Shown: in pieces, positions 13,028 through 32,957 of the stretch | How the letters are laid out: each line of letters opens with the position of its first letter | Numbering within the stretch: the first letter of the stretch is position 1 | Assembly (NCBI RefSeq): GCF_050303215.1 | Contig: NZ_JBNLBH010000149.1 | Coordinates: 21,910-85,909, forward strand | DNA: 64,000 nucleotides | Reading direction: 5' to 3' | Origin: Haliangium sp050303215 | GTDB taxonomy: Bacteria > Myxococcota_A > Polyangia > Haliangiales > Haliangiaceae | Notes under the pieces: model-generated | Databases searched by the model: none | Told to the model about the DNA's origin: nothing | Seen by the model: only the letters and a program-made list of their open reading frames with translations | Position numbers and translations under genes: made by a program

Positions 13028-14155
13028 ATGCGTATGTTGCGGTTCTACCTGGTCACGTCCTGTCTGCTGTCGCTCCTGCTCGGAGATTCCTTCGTCCGCG
13101 CCAAGCTGCTCTGGGCTGAGGGCAAGGCCCAGGCGCACGTGGTGCAGGCGGGTCAGACCTTGTGGGAGATCGCCCGCTCCTACGACTGCAGCGTGGCCGA
13201 GGTCCAGAGCGCCAACGATCTCGATGGCAAGCTCATCCAGCCCGGCCAAGAACTCGCCATCCCGCGCTGCCCGGGTGCCTCATCCGCTTCCTCGGCCCGC
13301 GCACAGGGCACGACCGCGGCCCGTCGGGCCGATCCGCCGGGGCGCACGCGCACCACCCCCCTGCGCAGCGAGAGCGGGTTGTACATCTTGTCGCACGAGG
13401 TGGAGAGCGGAGACACGCTGTACGACATCGCGCGGCGGTATGACACCAGCGTCGAGGATCTGCGCGCGCGCAACGCCATCGACAGCAACTTCATCCGCCC
13501 CGGGCAGGAGCTGCGAGTGGCCGTGGGCAAAGATGGCCAGGGCCGCCCCATCCCCGGCCAGAGCGTGGGCTCGGCCTCCCACGGCCGGCTCTCCCACGGC
13601 ATGCAGCTCCCCACCGGACGCGGCTATTACCGCCGCCGCCCGCACCGAGCCTGGGGCGCCAACCACACCATCTATCACGTGCGCCGGGCTGTGTCGGTGG
13701 TGCGTCGGCGCTTCCCCGAGGTCCACGACCTGGCCATCGGCGACATCTCGTCCAAGCGCGGCGGCCCCCTGGCCGACCACAAGTCACATCAGTCCGGGCG
13801 CGACGTGGACATCGGCCTGTACTACAAGAAGCGCCCCGAGGGATACCCGAAGAGCTTCTTCGCCGCCGACGCCCGCGACATCGACCTCGCCGCCATGTGG
13901 ATGCTGGTCGAGACCCTGGCCGACACGACCAACTCGGCCTCGGGTGTGGAGCTGATGTTCCTCGACTACGACCTGCAAAAAGCCCTGTACGAGTACGCGC
14001 GCAGCCGCGGCGTGAGCAAGGGGAAGCTTCGACGCGTGTTTCAGTACCCGCGCGGGCGCACCTCGCCCAGCGGTACCGTCCGCCACGAGCCCGGCCATGA
14101 CAGCCACGTCCACGTGCGCTTCAAGTGCCCCAAGGACGATGACGGCTGCCGCTGA
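13028..14155 (+). CDS. LysM-containing MepA-like (M74) murein endopeptidase
   Basis: About 375 residues. A hydrophobic signal (LVTSCLLSLLLG) is followed by a LysM domain from about residue 36 (HVVQAGQTLWEIARSYDCSV) and a second from about 122 (HEVESGDTLYDIARRYDTSV), both peptidoglycan-binding. The C-terminal half carries SHQSGRDVDIGLYY (about 252) and HEPGHDSHVHVRFKC near the end, the metal ligands of the penicillin-insensitive endopeptidase family. It should cut peptide crosslinks in the cell wall. Starts at 13028 or 13034 are both possible and no strong ribosome site is visible. It stands downstream of the two-component pair and is the second such enzyme in the window (the other at 8205). 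Confidence 0.86.
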   Translation: MRMLRFYLVTSCLLSLLLGDSFVRAKLLWAEGKAQAHVVQAGQTLWEIARSYDCSVAEVQSANDLDGKLIQPGQELAIPRCPGASSASSARAQGTTAARRADPPGRTRTTPLRSESGLYILSHEVESGDTLYDIARRYDTSVEDLRARNAIDSNFIRPGQELRVAVGKDGQGRPIPGQSVGSASHGRLSHGMQLPTGRGYYRRRPHRAWGANHTIYHVRRAVSVVRRRFPEVHDLAIGDISSKRGGPLADHKSHQSGRDVDIGLYYKKRPEGYPKSFFAADARDIDLAAMWMLVETLADTTNSASGVELMFLDYDLQKALYEYARSRGVSKGKLRRVFQYPRGRTSPSGTVRHEPGHDSHVHVRFKCPKDDDGCR

Positions 14156-14261
14156 ACCGCGCTGAGCCGGGCACGCGCCCCCCACCACAGTCGACGACGG
14201 CCGTGCTCGGGTGACACCAGCGCTTTGCCGTTTGGGATGAGGCCGAGCCCGGCCGAGCCGC

Positions 14262-15095
<834 letters not shown>

Positions 15096-15192
15096 GCTGC
15101 AAAGCGGACGGTAGCAGGGCCCGGTGCCGGACGCAATCTCTGGGTGTCACCAGGGCGACAGAATGCGATCTGGGGTCTCTGCTGCCGTGGGG

Positions 15193-16494
<1,302 letters not shown>

Positions 16495-16506
16495 GGTCGT
16501 CGTTCC

Positions 16507-18639
<2,133 letters not shown>

Positions 18640-18847
18640 CTACCCCCACCTGGGGCAACGCGTCAAGGAGAAAATTACAGAACCAGCAGCCGACGCGTGC
18701 CGCGACGTCGATGGCCGGCGCGGTGGCCGGGCCGGCGAGACCATGACAGATGCCGGCGCACCTCGGTACCACGGCCGCCGCCGTCTCGGTGACATTTTCG
18801 CAAAACCACGCCGGGTCTCAGCTCGGGTCGGGCTACGATCACTGGTC

Positions 18848-20677
<1,830 letters not shown>

Positions 20678-20715
20678 CGGCTCCCGCCTGACCACCCGCC
20701 ACCGCCGCTGCGGAC

Positions 20716-21909
20716 CTACTTCTTCTTGAGCAAGTCCGCAAACGTCCCCAGCCCGCTGCTCTTGGGCCGGTAGGCCTCGACCTCGGCGGCGCTGGCCGCG
20801 GCCGCGTCCTCGACCGCCTTGCGGCCGAGCGAAATCCGGCGCTCGTCCCGCTTGACCTCGAGCACGGTGACATCGATCTCGTCGCCGACGCGGAGCACTT
20901 CGCTGGGGTGCTGGACCCGCCGGTCGGCCCCGAGCCGGCTGATGTGCAGCAGCCCCTCGACCCCGGGCATGAGCTCGACGAAGGCGCCGTATTGCTGCAG
21001 GCGCATCACCTTGCCACGCACCTCGGCGCCCTCTCCAAACCGGGCGACGGCGTCGTCCCAAGGGTCCTCGGCCAGCGCCCGCAGCGACAGCGCGATGCGC
21101 TCGGGCCGCTTCTTGTCACCGGTCTGCTCGATGCGCAGGACTTGCACCTCCACCTCCTGCCCCTGGTGCAGAACGTCGGACGGGTGCTCGACCCGGCCAA
21201 ACCCGATCTCGCTCACGTGCACCATGCCCTCGATCCCGCCCAGATCCACGAACGCCCCGAACGGCTTCATGGTCGTCACCGTGCCGCGCATGACCGCGCC
21301 CGGGTGCAAACGAGTGCGGGTCTCCTCGGCCTGGGCCCGGGTCGCCTCTTCGAGCAACACCCGCCGGGACAGCACGATGTTGGGGTTCTTGCGCTCGGTC
21401 TCGTAGCGGATGATGCGGAACTCGAGCTTCTGACCGACGAACTCGGTGGCGTCCTCGACGAAGCGCTGGTCGAGCTGGGAGACCGGGCAGAATGCTCGCA
21501 ATCCGGCGACCTGCACCTCCACCCCGCCCTTGACCGCGGCGCTGACCACGCCCTCGACCGGAAGCCCGTGGGCGTGGGCCTGGGCCAACTCGGCGCGGGC
21601 GTCCGGGCCGCGCCCGGCGCTGACCCGCAGCACTGGGGTGGCACCCCGCATATCGACCACGCGGGCCTCGATCTCGTCGCCGATCGCGACCGTCACCTGC
21701 CCGTCGGCGTCGGTGACCTGGTCGCGCTCCAGCATGGCCTCGGCCTTGGTCCCCAGTTCGACGAACACGGCCTCGCTGCCCACCGAAACAACCCGCCCAC
21801 GTACCCTGTCCCCCACCGAGATCTCGTCCCGGCGAACGGGGGTCGGCTGCACAGGCTCGTACTCGTCGAGCAGCGCCGCGAAGTTCTCTTCTTGCTCGGA
21901 CTTATTCAC
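20716..21909 (-). CDS. S1 RNA-binding protein with four S1 domains
   Basis: 397 residues. Four S1 domains lie at about 30-100 (GDRVRGRVVSVGSEAVFVEL), 110-185 (VEGVVSAAVKGGVEVQV), 203-275 (MRGTVTTMKPFGAFVDLGG) and 295-365 (VRGKVMRLQQYGAFVELMPG). Domains 3 and 4 best match the consensus. Ribosomal protein S1 of most proteobacteria has six S1 domains, so this is a shorter S1-like protein that may bind mRNA or the ribosome. The C-terminus ends in lysines (ADLLKKK). It converges with the kinase gene, 38 bp apart. It is either the S1 of this organism or an accessory protein; the sequence does not decide. Confidence 0.85.
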   Translation of the reverse strand: MNKSEQEENFAALLDEYEPVQPTPVRRDEISVGDRVRGRVVSVGSEAVFVELGTKAEAMLERDQVTDADGQVTVAIGDEIEARVVDMRGATPVLRVSAGRGPDARAELAQAHAHGLPVEGVVSAAVKGGVEVQVAGLRAFCPVSQLDQRFVEDATEFVGQKLEFRIIRYETERKNPNIVLSRRVLLEEATRAQAEETRTRLHPGAVMRGTVTTMKPFGAFVDLGGIEGMVHVSEIGFGRVEHPSDVLHQGQEVEVQVLRIEQTGDKKRPERIALSLRALAEDPWDDAVARFGEGAEVRGKVMRLQQYGAFVELMPGVEGLLHISRLGADRRVQHPSEVLRVGDEIDVTVLEVKRDERRISLGRKAVEDAAAASAAEVEAYRPKSSGLGTFADLLKKK

Positions 21910-22343
21910 GCGCGCAGTCTATGGCTGCATCCGGGCGATTTCCACCACATTCGCGCCATCGCGGGCGCCCCCCGATGTCATGGTCGAACCAGAGCGGCGA
22001 GGGGAATCGCTCCGACTAGGCCCAATTCGTGCTAGGGTCCGCGCGCTCCATGTATGCTCTGCGCTCGCTGACCTCCCATCCGCGTGTCGCCGCGTCCGTC
22101 GGTGGTTGGGGGGAGGCCCGGCGTCGGCCCGTGCCTCCAGCGACGCCCGGAGCTTTGGTGCGCGGGCGGCAACACAGCTCACGGCCGTGCGACCTCGGTG
22201 GTAGGAAACTGCTGTCGATTCCACCCCAAAGCGGCTATGTTGCCTATGAACATGGGACATCCCAGCCCGCGCATGCGGGACCGGTCCGCATCCAGGAACG
22301 ACCTCCGAGAGCGCCACCCAGGCTCGATGAACCAGGAGGCACC
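21910..22343. other. 434-bp divergent intergenic region
   Basis: This lies between the S1 gene (minus) and the methyltransferase (plus) and should hold both promoters. I see no gene. Two small inverted repeats are present: TGGGA-CA-TCCCA at 22253-22264, and CCCGC-GCAT-GCGGG just after it. An open frame through the region is the upstream extension of the methyltransferase frame and reads as low-complexity arginine-rich sequence. Confidence 0.5.
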
Positions 22344-23219
22344 ATGAGCGAGCACGCGGCCCGTGTCGCCGACTACTACGACACCAACACCCGCCGCTTC
22401 GTTCGTTTCGGAGAGGGTTCATCCGGCGGTGCCATCCACCGCGGGGTGTGGCTAGAGGGCGTAGGCGACGTCATCACCGCCGCGGACACCGTCAACAGGC
22501 TCATCATCGAGCAGCTCCGGGGCCACGTGCCGGCCGGGACCGGCCGCGTGCTCGATCTCGGCTGCGGAGTAGGCTCGACCATGGTCCGCCTGGCCCGCGC
22601 CCTCGACGTCGAGGTCACCGGAGTGACCATCAGCGCGGTGCAGGCTGAGATGGCTCGCGAGCGCTTCCTCGCCGAAGGGGTCGAGCATCGCTGCCTGGTC
22701 GAGCGACGCGACTTCGCCGCTCTGCCCGCCGAGCCCCGATACCACGCCATCGTTGCGGTCGAGTCGGTCGTCCACTCGGCCGCGGTTGCAACGCTGGTGG
22801 CCGCGCTCGCCGAGCGCCTGTTGCCGGGCGGGCGGCTGATCTTGTGCGACGACTGGCTAACCGAGCACGAGCGCGGCACCCCCGCGCGCGAACGCTGCAT
22901 CGCCCAGTTCCGATCCGGGTGGCGGGTCCATGATCTGTGCACCCCGACCGAGCTCTGCGACTTCGCCGAGCAGGCCGGGCTACGCTTGGTCAGCGACCGC
23001 GACCTCACCCCCTATCTTCATTTGGGCCGTCCACGCGATCGCGTCATCTCGGTCCTGAGCCGCGTCGCCCTCGCCTTGCCCTGGCTCGGTCCGCGGGTGA
23101 CCGAGGCCCCGTTCTGGGGCAACATCGTCGGCGGCACGGCCCTGCAGGCCGGCCTCGCCCAGCGATGGATCGAGTATCGGCTCCTCACCTTTGAACTTCC
23201 TAGCCTTTCGAGTGGTTGA
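22344..23219 (+). CDS. SAM-dependent class I methyltransferase
   Basis: 291 residues. VLDLGCGVGSTMVRLA (about residues 68-83) is motif I, VTGVTISAVQAEMA covers the second strand, and HAIVAVESVVHS and LLPGGRLILCDDW are motifs II/III. The opening ADYYDTNTRRFVRFGEG and AIHRGVW resemble small-molecule methyltransferases such as those acting on sterols, tocopherols or terpenoid precursors. The start at 22344 follows CCAGGAGGCACC, a strong ribosome site. It is six bases upstream of ribA, so the two are probably co-transcribed. The substrate is unknown. Confidence 0.88.
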   Translation: MSEHAARVADYYDTNTRRFVRFGEGSSGGAIHRGVWLEGVGDVITAADTVNRLIIEQLRGHVPAGTGRVLDLGCGVGSTMVRLARALDVEVTGVTISAVQAEMARERFLAEGVEHRCLVERRDFAALPAEPRYHAIVAVESVVHSAAVATLVAALAERLLPGGRLILCDDWLTEHERGTPARERCIAQFRSGWRVHDLCTPTELCDFAEQAGLRLVSDRDLTPYLHLGRPRDRVISVLSRVALALPWLGPRVTEAPFWGNIVGGTALQAGLAQRWIEYRLLTFELPSLSSG

Positions 23220-23225
23220 CTTCCG

Positions 23226-23906
<681 letters not shown>

Positions 23907-23934
23907 GCGGCCCGCGGGCTGAACGCCCCGTCGT

Positions 23935-24828
<894 letters not shown>

Positions 24829-24829
24829 G

Positions 24830-25330
24830 TCAGATCTCTCTTCCCCTGGCAATACGGGCCAGATTGGTAGCGGGCGCGGCCACGCAGCGCTGGGCCGCAG
24901 CCAGCCAAGTGTCGAGTTCCACCTCGTCCTCGGCCCCGCCCGGCTCCGGGGCGGTGGCCGGGGCGAGCGCGACCTCGATGCGACGACAGGTGTGATCGTA
25001 GGTCACCAACGCCAGCACGCGTCCCTCCCCGACTGGCTCGATCCCGGCCGAACGCAGAGCACCTGGCCCGAGACGCCGGGTCACCAGCTTGTCGCCGAAG
25101 CTCACCACCGCGGCCAGCTCGCCGGTGCCGGCGTCGGCGACCAGCGCAGCGCGCCCGTCCTGGGCGAGCAAGACCCGATCGCAGGTGAAGTCGGGCTCGT
25201 CCCGCAGCACCTGAGCGCGGGCCTCGTCGGCGTCCACGATCACGGCGTCCTTCGTGCCCCCCGCCAGCCAGCAGATCGCCACCAGCACAGCGACCCCGAT
25301 CACCGGCAGTGCGAGCATGAGCGGATCCAT
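24830..25330 (-). CDS. small single-pass membrane protein linked to sterol desaturase-family enzyme
   Basis: 166 residues starting MDPLMLALPVIGVAVLVAICW, a single N-terminal membrane helix (about 5-23). The rest is a soluble domain with VIVDADEARAQVL, CDRVLLAQDGRAALVAD, AAVVSFGDKLVTRRL and VTYDHTCRRIEVAL. I do not recognise a named family. The stop lies one base before the desaturase start, so it is probably a partner or accessory of that enzyme. An overlapping larger frame continues far upstream in this register but is a shadow of the HNH gene. Confidence 0.7.
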   Translation of the reverse strand: MDPLMLALPVIGVAVLVAICWLAGGTKDAVIVDADEARAQVLRDEPDFTCDRVLLAQDGRAALVADAGTGELAAVVSFGDKLVTRRLGPGALRSAGIEPVGEGRVLALVTYDHTCRRIEVALAPATAPEPGGAEDEVELDTWLAAAQRCVAAPATNLARIARGREI

Positions 25331-25379
25331 CCCACCATGGTGGCAGAGCCCCGCCGCCAGCGCAATCGTCGGCACAGCG

Positions 25380-26192
25380 CTATGGTTTGGATCGCGTTCC
25401 CGGGCTCTCCCAACGGCGCAGGAGGTAGCGGCACATGCCCGCGTAGGGGGCGTCATCGCGGCAGTAGGAGCGCATCTGATCGATGAAGCGCTGGGCCAAC
25501 GCGCTGCGGGGTGCGCCCGCGAGCAGGTAGTCGTCGACCAGCCGGCGCAGGGCCCGGGCCACCCGCTCGCGCTCGTGCACCAACGAGCGCCGGTCGAGGC
25601 CGCACAGGTCGATGGTGTCGCGCCCGGCCCGGGTGGCGCCGCGGATGCCACCGCTCTCGTCGAAGCACAGGTGAGGGGCGGGATCGACCTCGTAGGGGTT
25701 GAGCACGGTGGCCCGCTCGAGCGCCTCCACACCCGGGCGACGGCGACGGGCACGACCCACGACGCGGAACTGGTCGCCCTTCCACGAGTTGCAGCGTCGG
25801 CAGGTGTAGAGCCAGTTCGTCCACTCATAGGCCAGCCACCAATAGCCGGGGCGCTCTCGGTGGCGGATGCGACGCCCCGGGCCGCCGCCGCCGCCGACGT
25901 CGTCACGCTGGCCGCGACGATCATACCTCGCCACCGCCGCCTTGGGCCGGTAGTGGTCGATCTCCCCATAGTCGGACGACCGGATGCGGCTCTCGCAGTA
26001 GGCGCACTTGCCCTCCCCCTGGGCGGCCGCGAACAGGTTCTTGTGCTCCGTCCACAGGTCCGGGAAATCGCGCCCACGGGGCGTCCGACCGGCCTCGACC
26101 AGCGCGCTCAGGTGCGCGCGAGCAGCTCGAATCTGGGGCGATTGGTCGAAGGCTGGCGGCTTGGCCGGGCGGCGGCCGCGCAGGTCGATCAT
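25380..26192 (-). CDS. HNH endonuclease (PtuB/TIGR02646-like)
   Basis: About 270 residues. KCAYCESRI (about 62-70), EIDHYRPKAAVARY (histidine about 80) and, after WWLAYEWTNWLYTC, CRRCNSWKGDQF form an HNH/zinc module: two CxxC pairs and the catalytic histidine. The later LNPYEVDPAPHLCF and RDTIDLCGLDRRSLVHER segments match HNH proteins that travel with an AAA ATPase, as in the Septu anti-phage system (PtuA/PtuB). The start at 26192 overlaps the ATPase stop as ATGA. This coupling supports joint action with the ATPase. The nuclease motifs look intact. Confidence 0.85.
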   Translation of the reverse strand: MIDLRGRRPAKPPAFDQSPQIRAARAHLSALVEAGRTPRGRDFPDLWTEHKNLFAAAQGEGKCAYCESRIRSSDYGEIDHYRPKAAVARYDRRGQRDDVGGGGGPGRRIRHRERPGYWWLAYEWTNWLYTCRRCNSWKGDQFRVVGRARRRRPGVEALERATVLNPYEVDPAPHLCFDESGGIRGATRAGRDTIDLCGLDRRSLVHERERVARALRRLVDDYLLAGAPRSALAQRFIDQMRSYCRDDAPYAGMCRYLLRRWESPGTRSKP

Positions 26193-27484
26193 GCGTCGGG
26201 TTCCTCGAGCCGTCGGCGAAGCCAACGCAGGGCCTCGCTCCGCCAACGCCGGTCGTCCTCACCCGGCGCGCCGCGCTCCTCCACGAGCGCGGCGACGACC
26301 TCACGCACGAGCTCGTCGAGGGGGGTGTCGACCAAGTGTCCGAGGCGCTCCCGCACGGCCTCGCGTAGGCGCACCCGCTCGGCCTCGGGTGCCCCCAGGG
26401 CCACGGCCGCCCGGTAATCAGCCACACGGGCCGCGGTGGCTTCATCGACCGTGGCCGCGAGCCCGAACCAGGGCCCACGCAGGATCTCGTCGGCGTGGTA
26501 GCCGGCCGGCGAGGGCAGATCGGCGTCGATGACGGCGCCACGGCCGACGACACGACACGCCACCACCCCACCGGGCTCGCACTCGACGATGGTGAGGGGC
26601 GAGCGCGCCGCCGCTACCACTTGCAGTGCGGGGAAGCGCTGACCCAGTTCGGCCAGCAGGCGCCGCTGCCGGGCCGGGGGTAGGTGGGCGTCGACCGCGT
26701 CGATCAAGACGATGCCCGCCGGCCGAGCACGCCCGTCCAGGGCCCCAGCCCGGTCCGCCCGGGCCAGGAGATCGACCAGCCACGACAGCAGATCCCGATG
26801 CCCCGTGCCCAGCGCCGCGAACCCTGCAGCGCCCCACGGCCCACGCACCTCGAGTACCTCACCGGCGAGCGTCACCGCCCCTCGTCCGCGTACCCCCGCC
26901 AGCGCCGCCAGGTGCGCCAAGGCTCGCTCGCGGCGCCTGCCGTCGTCGCCGTCCGTCTGTCCCAGACCCGCCAACGCCGCCCCGGGCGCCCACAACGGCG
27001 CGCCCTCGACGAACAGCGAGCGCAGCGCCGCCCGGGGTTGGTGGGTCCGCCCCGGCGTCCGCGCGCGCAGCCCCCGGCCTACCCCGTAGCCGCACACGAA
27101 CAGGCGCCGCCAGGGGAAGCCACGAGCCGGCTCGGTCACCTGGGTGACCTGCACCGCCCCGCCAGCCCCGAGCGCGAACTCGGTCGTGACCGCGAAGCGC
27201 TGCTGCGGCGCCCCGGGATCGGCAAGCTCCACCCGCACCCGTCCCCGCTGCCCGCGTCGCCGGTGCCCCGATACCAGCCAGGGCACCTCGGCCGCCAGCG
27301 CCGCAGCCGTGCGTGCCGGCGTCAGCCCGAGGGCGAGCGCCCGCAGCAGCGTCGTCGTGCCGCTACCACCGGCCCCGAGCACGACCGTGGCCCGACGCCC
27401 GCCCGCGGCTCCAGCGCCCTCCCTTCGGGCGAAGTCGAGCCGTGCGTGCCCGAAGCATCCGATGTTTTCGAGCTCGACGTGCAT
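26189..27484 (-). CDS. AAA/ABC-type ATPase with degenerate catalytic motifs, partner of HNH gene
   Basis: About 431 residues from an ATG at 27484 (MHVELENIGCFGHARL, preceded by AAAGGCGG). The layout matches the ATPases of Septu-like and other defence pairs: N-terminal strand, P-loop, long middle, signature, Walker B. The motifs are altered. The P-loop reads GAGGSGTTT, so the essential lysine (position 43) is Thr. Walker B reads IVLIDAVDAHLPP, with Ala where the catalytic Glu is expected. The H-switch TTHSP is AARSP, and the signature region reads LGTGHRD. The frame is open and otherwise intact. It may be a non-hydrolysing scaffold for the HNH protein or a decaying gene. The family assignment is by pattern. 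Confidence 0.75.
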   Translation of the reverse strand: MHVELENIGCFGHARLDFARREGAGAAGGRRATVVLGAGGSGTTTLLRALALGLTPARTAAALAAEVPWLVSGHRRRGQRGRVRVELADPGAPQQRFAVTTEFALGAGGAVQVTQVTEPARGFPWRRLFVCGYGVGRGLRARTPGRTHQPRAALRSLFVEGAPLWAPGAALAGLGQTDGDDGRRRERALAHLAALAGVRGRGAVTLAGEVLEVRGPWGAAGFAALGTGHRDLLSWLVDLLARADRAGALDGRARPAGIVLIDAVDAHLPPARQRRLLAELGQRFPALQVVAAARSPLTIVECEPGGVVACRVVGRGAVIDADLPSPAGYHADEILRGPWFGLAATVDEATAARVADYRAAVALGAPEAERVRLREAVRERLGHLVDTPLDELVREVVAALVEERGAPGEDDRRWRSEALRWLRRRLEEPDA

Positions 27485-27869
27485 CAGATGCAACCGCCTT
27501 TCGATGCGCGCGCGCCGCATACCCCACTGTCAGGGGACCGTAGACCGGCCATCCTGTCAATTCCGACAGATAGAGTAACAAGACTTACATCCATAACGAC
27601 CCATGTTAAGCGCTCCGAGCCCGTCCGAGCAGGAATCACGAGGTCATGCCCATCACACCTGGCCAGCTCGATCCTCGCCGGTCCGGCCCCCGCGGGCTGG
27701 GCCATCACCGGGGCGCCCGGATGGAGACACCGCCGGACAGTGGCTCGACGCCCCCCCGTCGAGCGGCCACCGATTCCGCGCGGTCTCCGGAGCGGATCCA
27801 CTTATACTGCCGCGCCGACAGGGCCGGCGCGGACACCGACCGTGCGGACAACCCATCGGCGCGCGCGCC
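27485..27869. other. divergent intergenic region between ATPase and recC
   Basis: About 385 bp. The part from 27550 to 27605 is unusually AT-rich for this DNA and should hold one or both promoters. It contains the inverted repeat CTGTC-N6-GACAG at 27554-27569. The rest reads as a continuation of the recC frame and is low-complexity. I see no separate gene. Confidence 0.45.
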
Positions 27870-31646
<3,777 letters not shown>

Positions 31647-32715
31647 TCCGATCGTGCTTGGAGTCTAGGTAGATCGCTGTCACCCGTCCCATCACCGGCC
31701 CCAGACCGTGGTATCGGCTGGTCAGCACCGAGTGCTCGCCCGTGGCCAGGTCGAGGGTGAACGCCGCGCTGGCGAAGCGATCCACGACCACCGCTTGATC
31801 GTTGCCTTCGTCCACGGCCACCAGCCCGAGATCGGCCTCCTCCTGGTCCTCGTCACCGTCGTCGCCGTCGGGGTTCAGCGGCAGATAGATTCCTTCGAAG
31901 ATCACCTCGCGATCCCCCGTGTCCAGATCGACAGCGTGGAGCCCGTCGATGTCCTCGTCGCCGGTGCGGAGGTGGAACGACCTGATCTCGGACGGCTCCG
32001 AGCCAGACCCGATGAGCACTCGATTCCGCCCCAGCAGGGCGAGGCCTTGCATGGAGTTCAGAGTCGCTCCCGGCCCAGTGTTGGGCCCCAGTACCTCAAC
32101 CCGGTCACCGCTCGCCACATCGACCGAGAGCAGCACACGCTTGCCTCTCTCGGTGACCAGCAGCTCGCGCTGGTTGCGCATGAGGACCGCCTCGAGGTCG
32201 ATCGCCGAGATCGTGAATCTGTACGGGTTATCCTCGAACAGAATGGCTCGGTTCTGGGATCGATCGATTACGATGTGAGAGGGGTGCTCGAGCGCTCCGG
32301 GGCTGTCGTCGCCTTGGGCAAGGATCGTGCGGTCACCCGTGCTCAGATCGACCGCCAAGACCGCCGTCAGGCCGAGATCGGAGACCAACAGCCGGTTCGC
32401 CGCCACGTCTACGGCCAGCTTGTAGATACTACCGAACGGCACCCCGGCGCCGACCGAGGCGTCCGACACGATCGTCCGATCTCCGCTGTCGAAATCGACC
32501 GCGATCACGGCCGAGAAGTCGCTGGTGACCAAGGCCCGATGCCCCGTGGCGTCGATGGCGATGTCCACCAGCCGTGAGAGAGCGGGGCCGGTGCCGATGG
32601 TCGCATCGGACAAAATGACGCGATCGCCGGAGGCGAGATCGACGGCCACCACCGCGGCGAGATCGCGATCCGCGACCAGGACACGTTCGCCCGCCCGGTC
32701 GAGCGCCAGCCCCAT

Positions 32716-32957
32716 CGGTCCTGTGCGTACATGTATGTTCGAAGCGCCGCAGCGGCGCTCCGGCCAGCACCGGTGCGCTGGACGAAACGTGACACCAGCC
32801 CGCTGCCGCCGCCGAGTCCGGCGTGCCCGCTCGGCAGCCGAGTCGGGAGTGGTTGGTCGGCCTCAGCGCATCAGCGGTGAACCGACTGCGTCGAGCCGCG
32901 TGAGGCGGGCCGCGCTCACCCCTTTCGGGACGAGCCCAGCGCGACCCGCACCCGCGC
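32716..32957. other. intergenic region before copy 1 with leader remnant
   Basis: Near 32718-32742 the sequence TCCTGTGCG and ATGTATGTTC matches the leaders of copies 2 and 3. It is followed by the perfect hairpin AGCGCCGC-A-GCGGCGCT (32743-32759) and the palindrome GCACCGGTGC just beyond, neither of which is in the other leaders. These mark the probable rearrangement junction. No gene is seen. Confidence 0.45.

Noticed and set aside
22029..22343. N-terminal extension of the methyltransferase
   Set aside because: The 105 extra residues are low-complexity and the ATG at 22344 has a strong ribosome site.
27603..27869. Long N-terminal extension of recC
   Set aside because: The segment is Arg/Pro/Gly-rich with no likeness to RecC, whose family opening starts near residue 20 from the chosen GTG.
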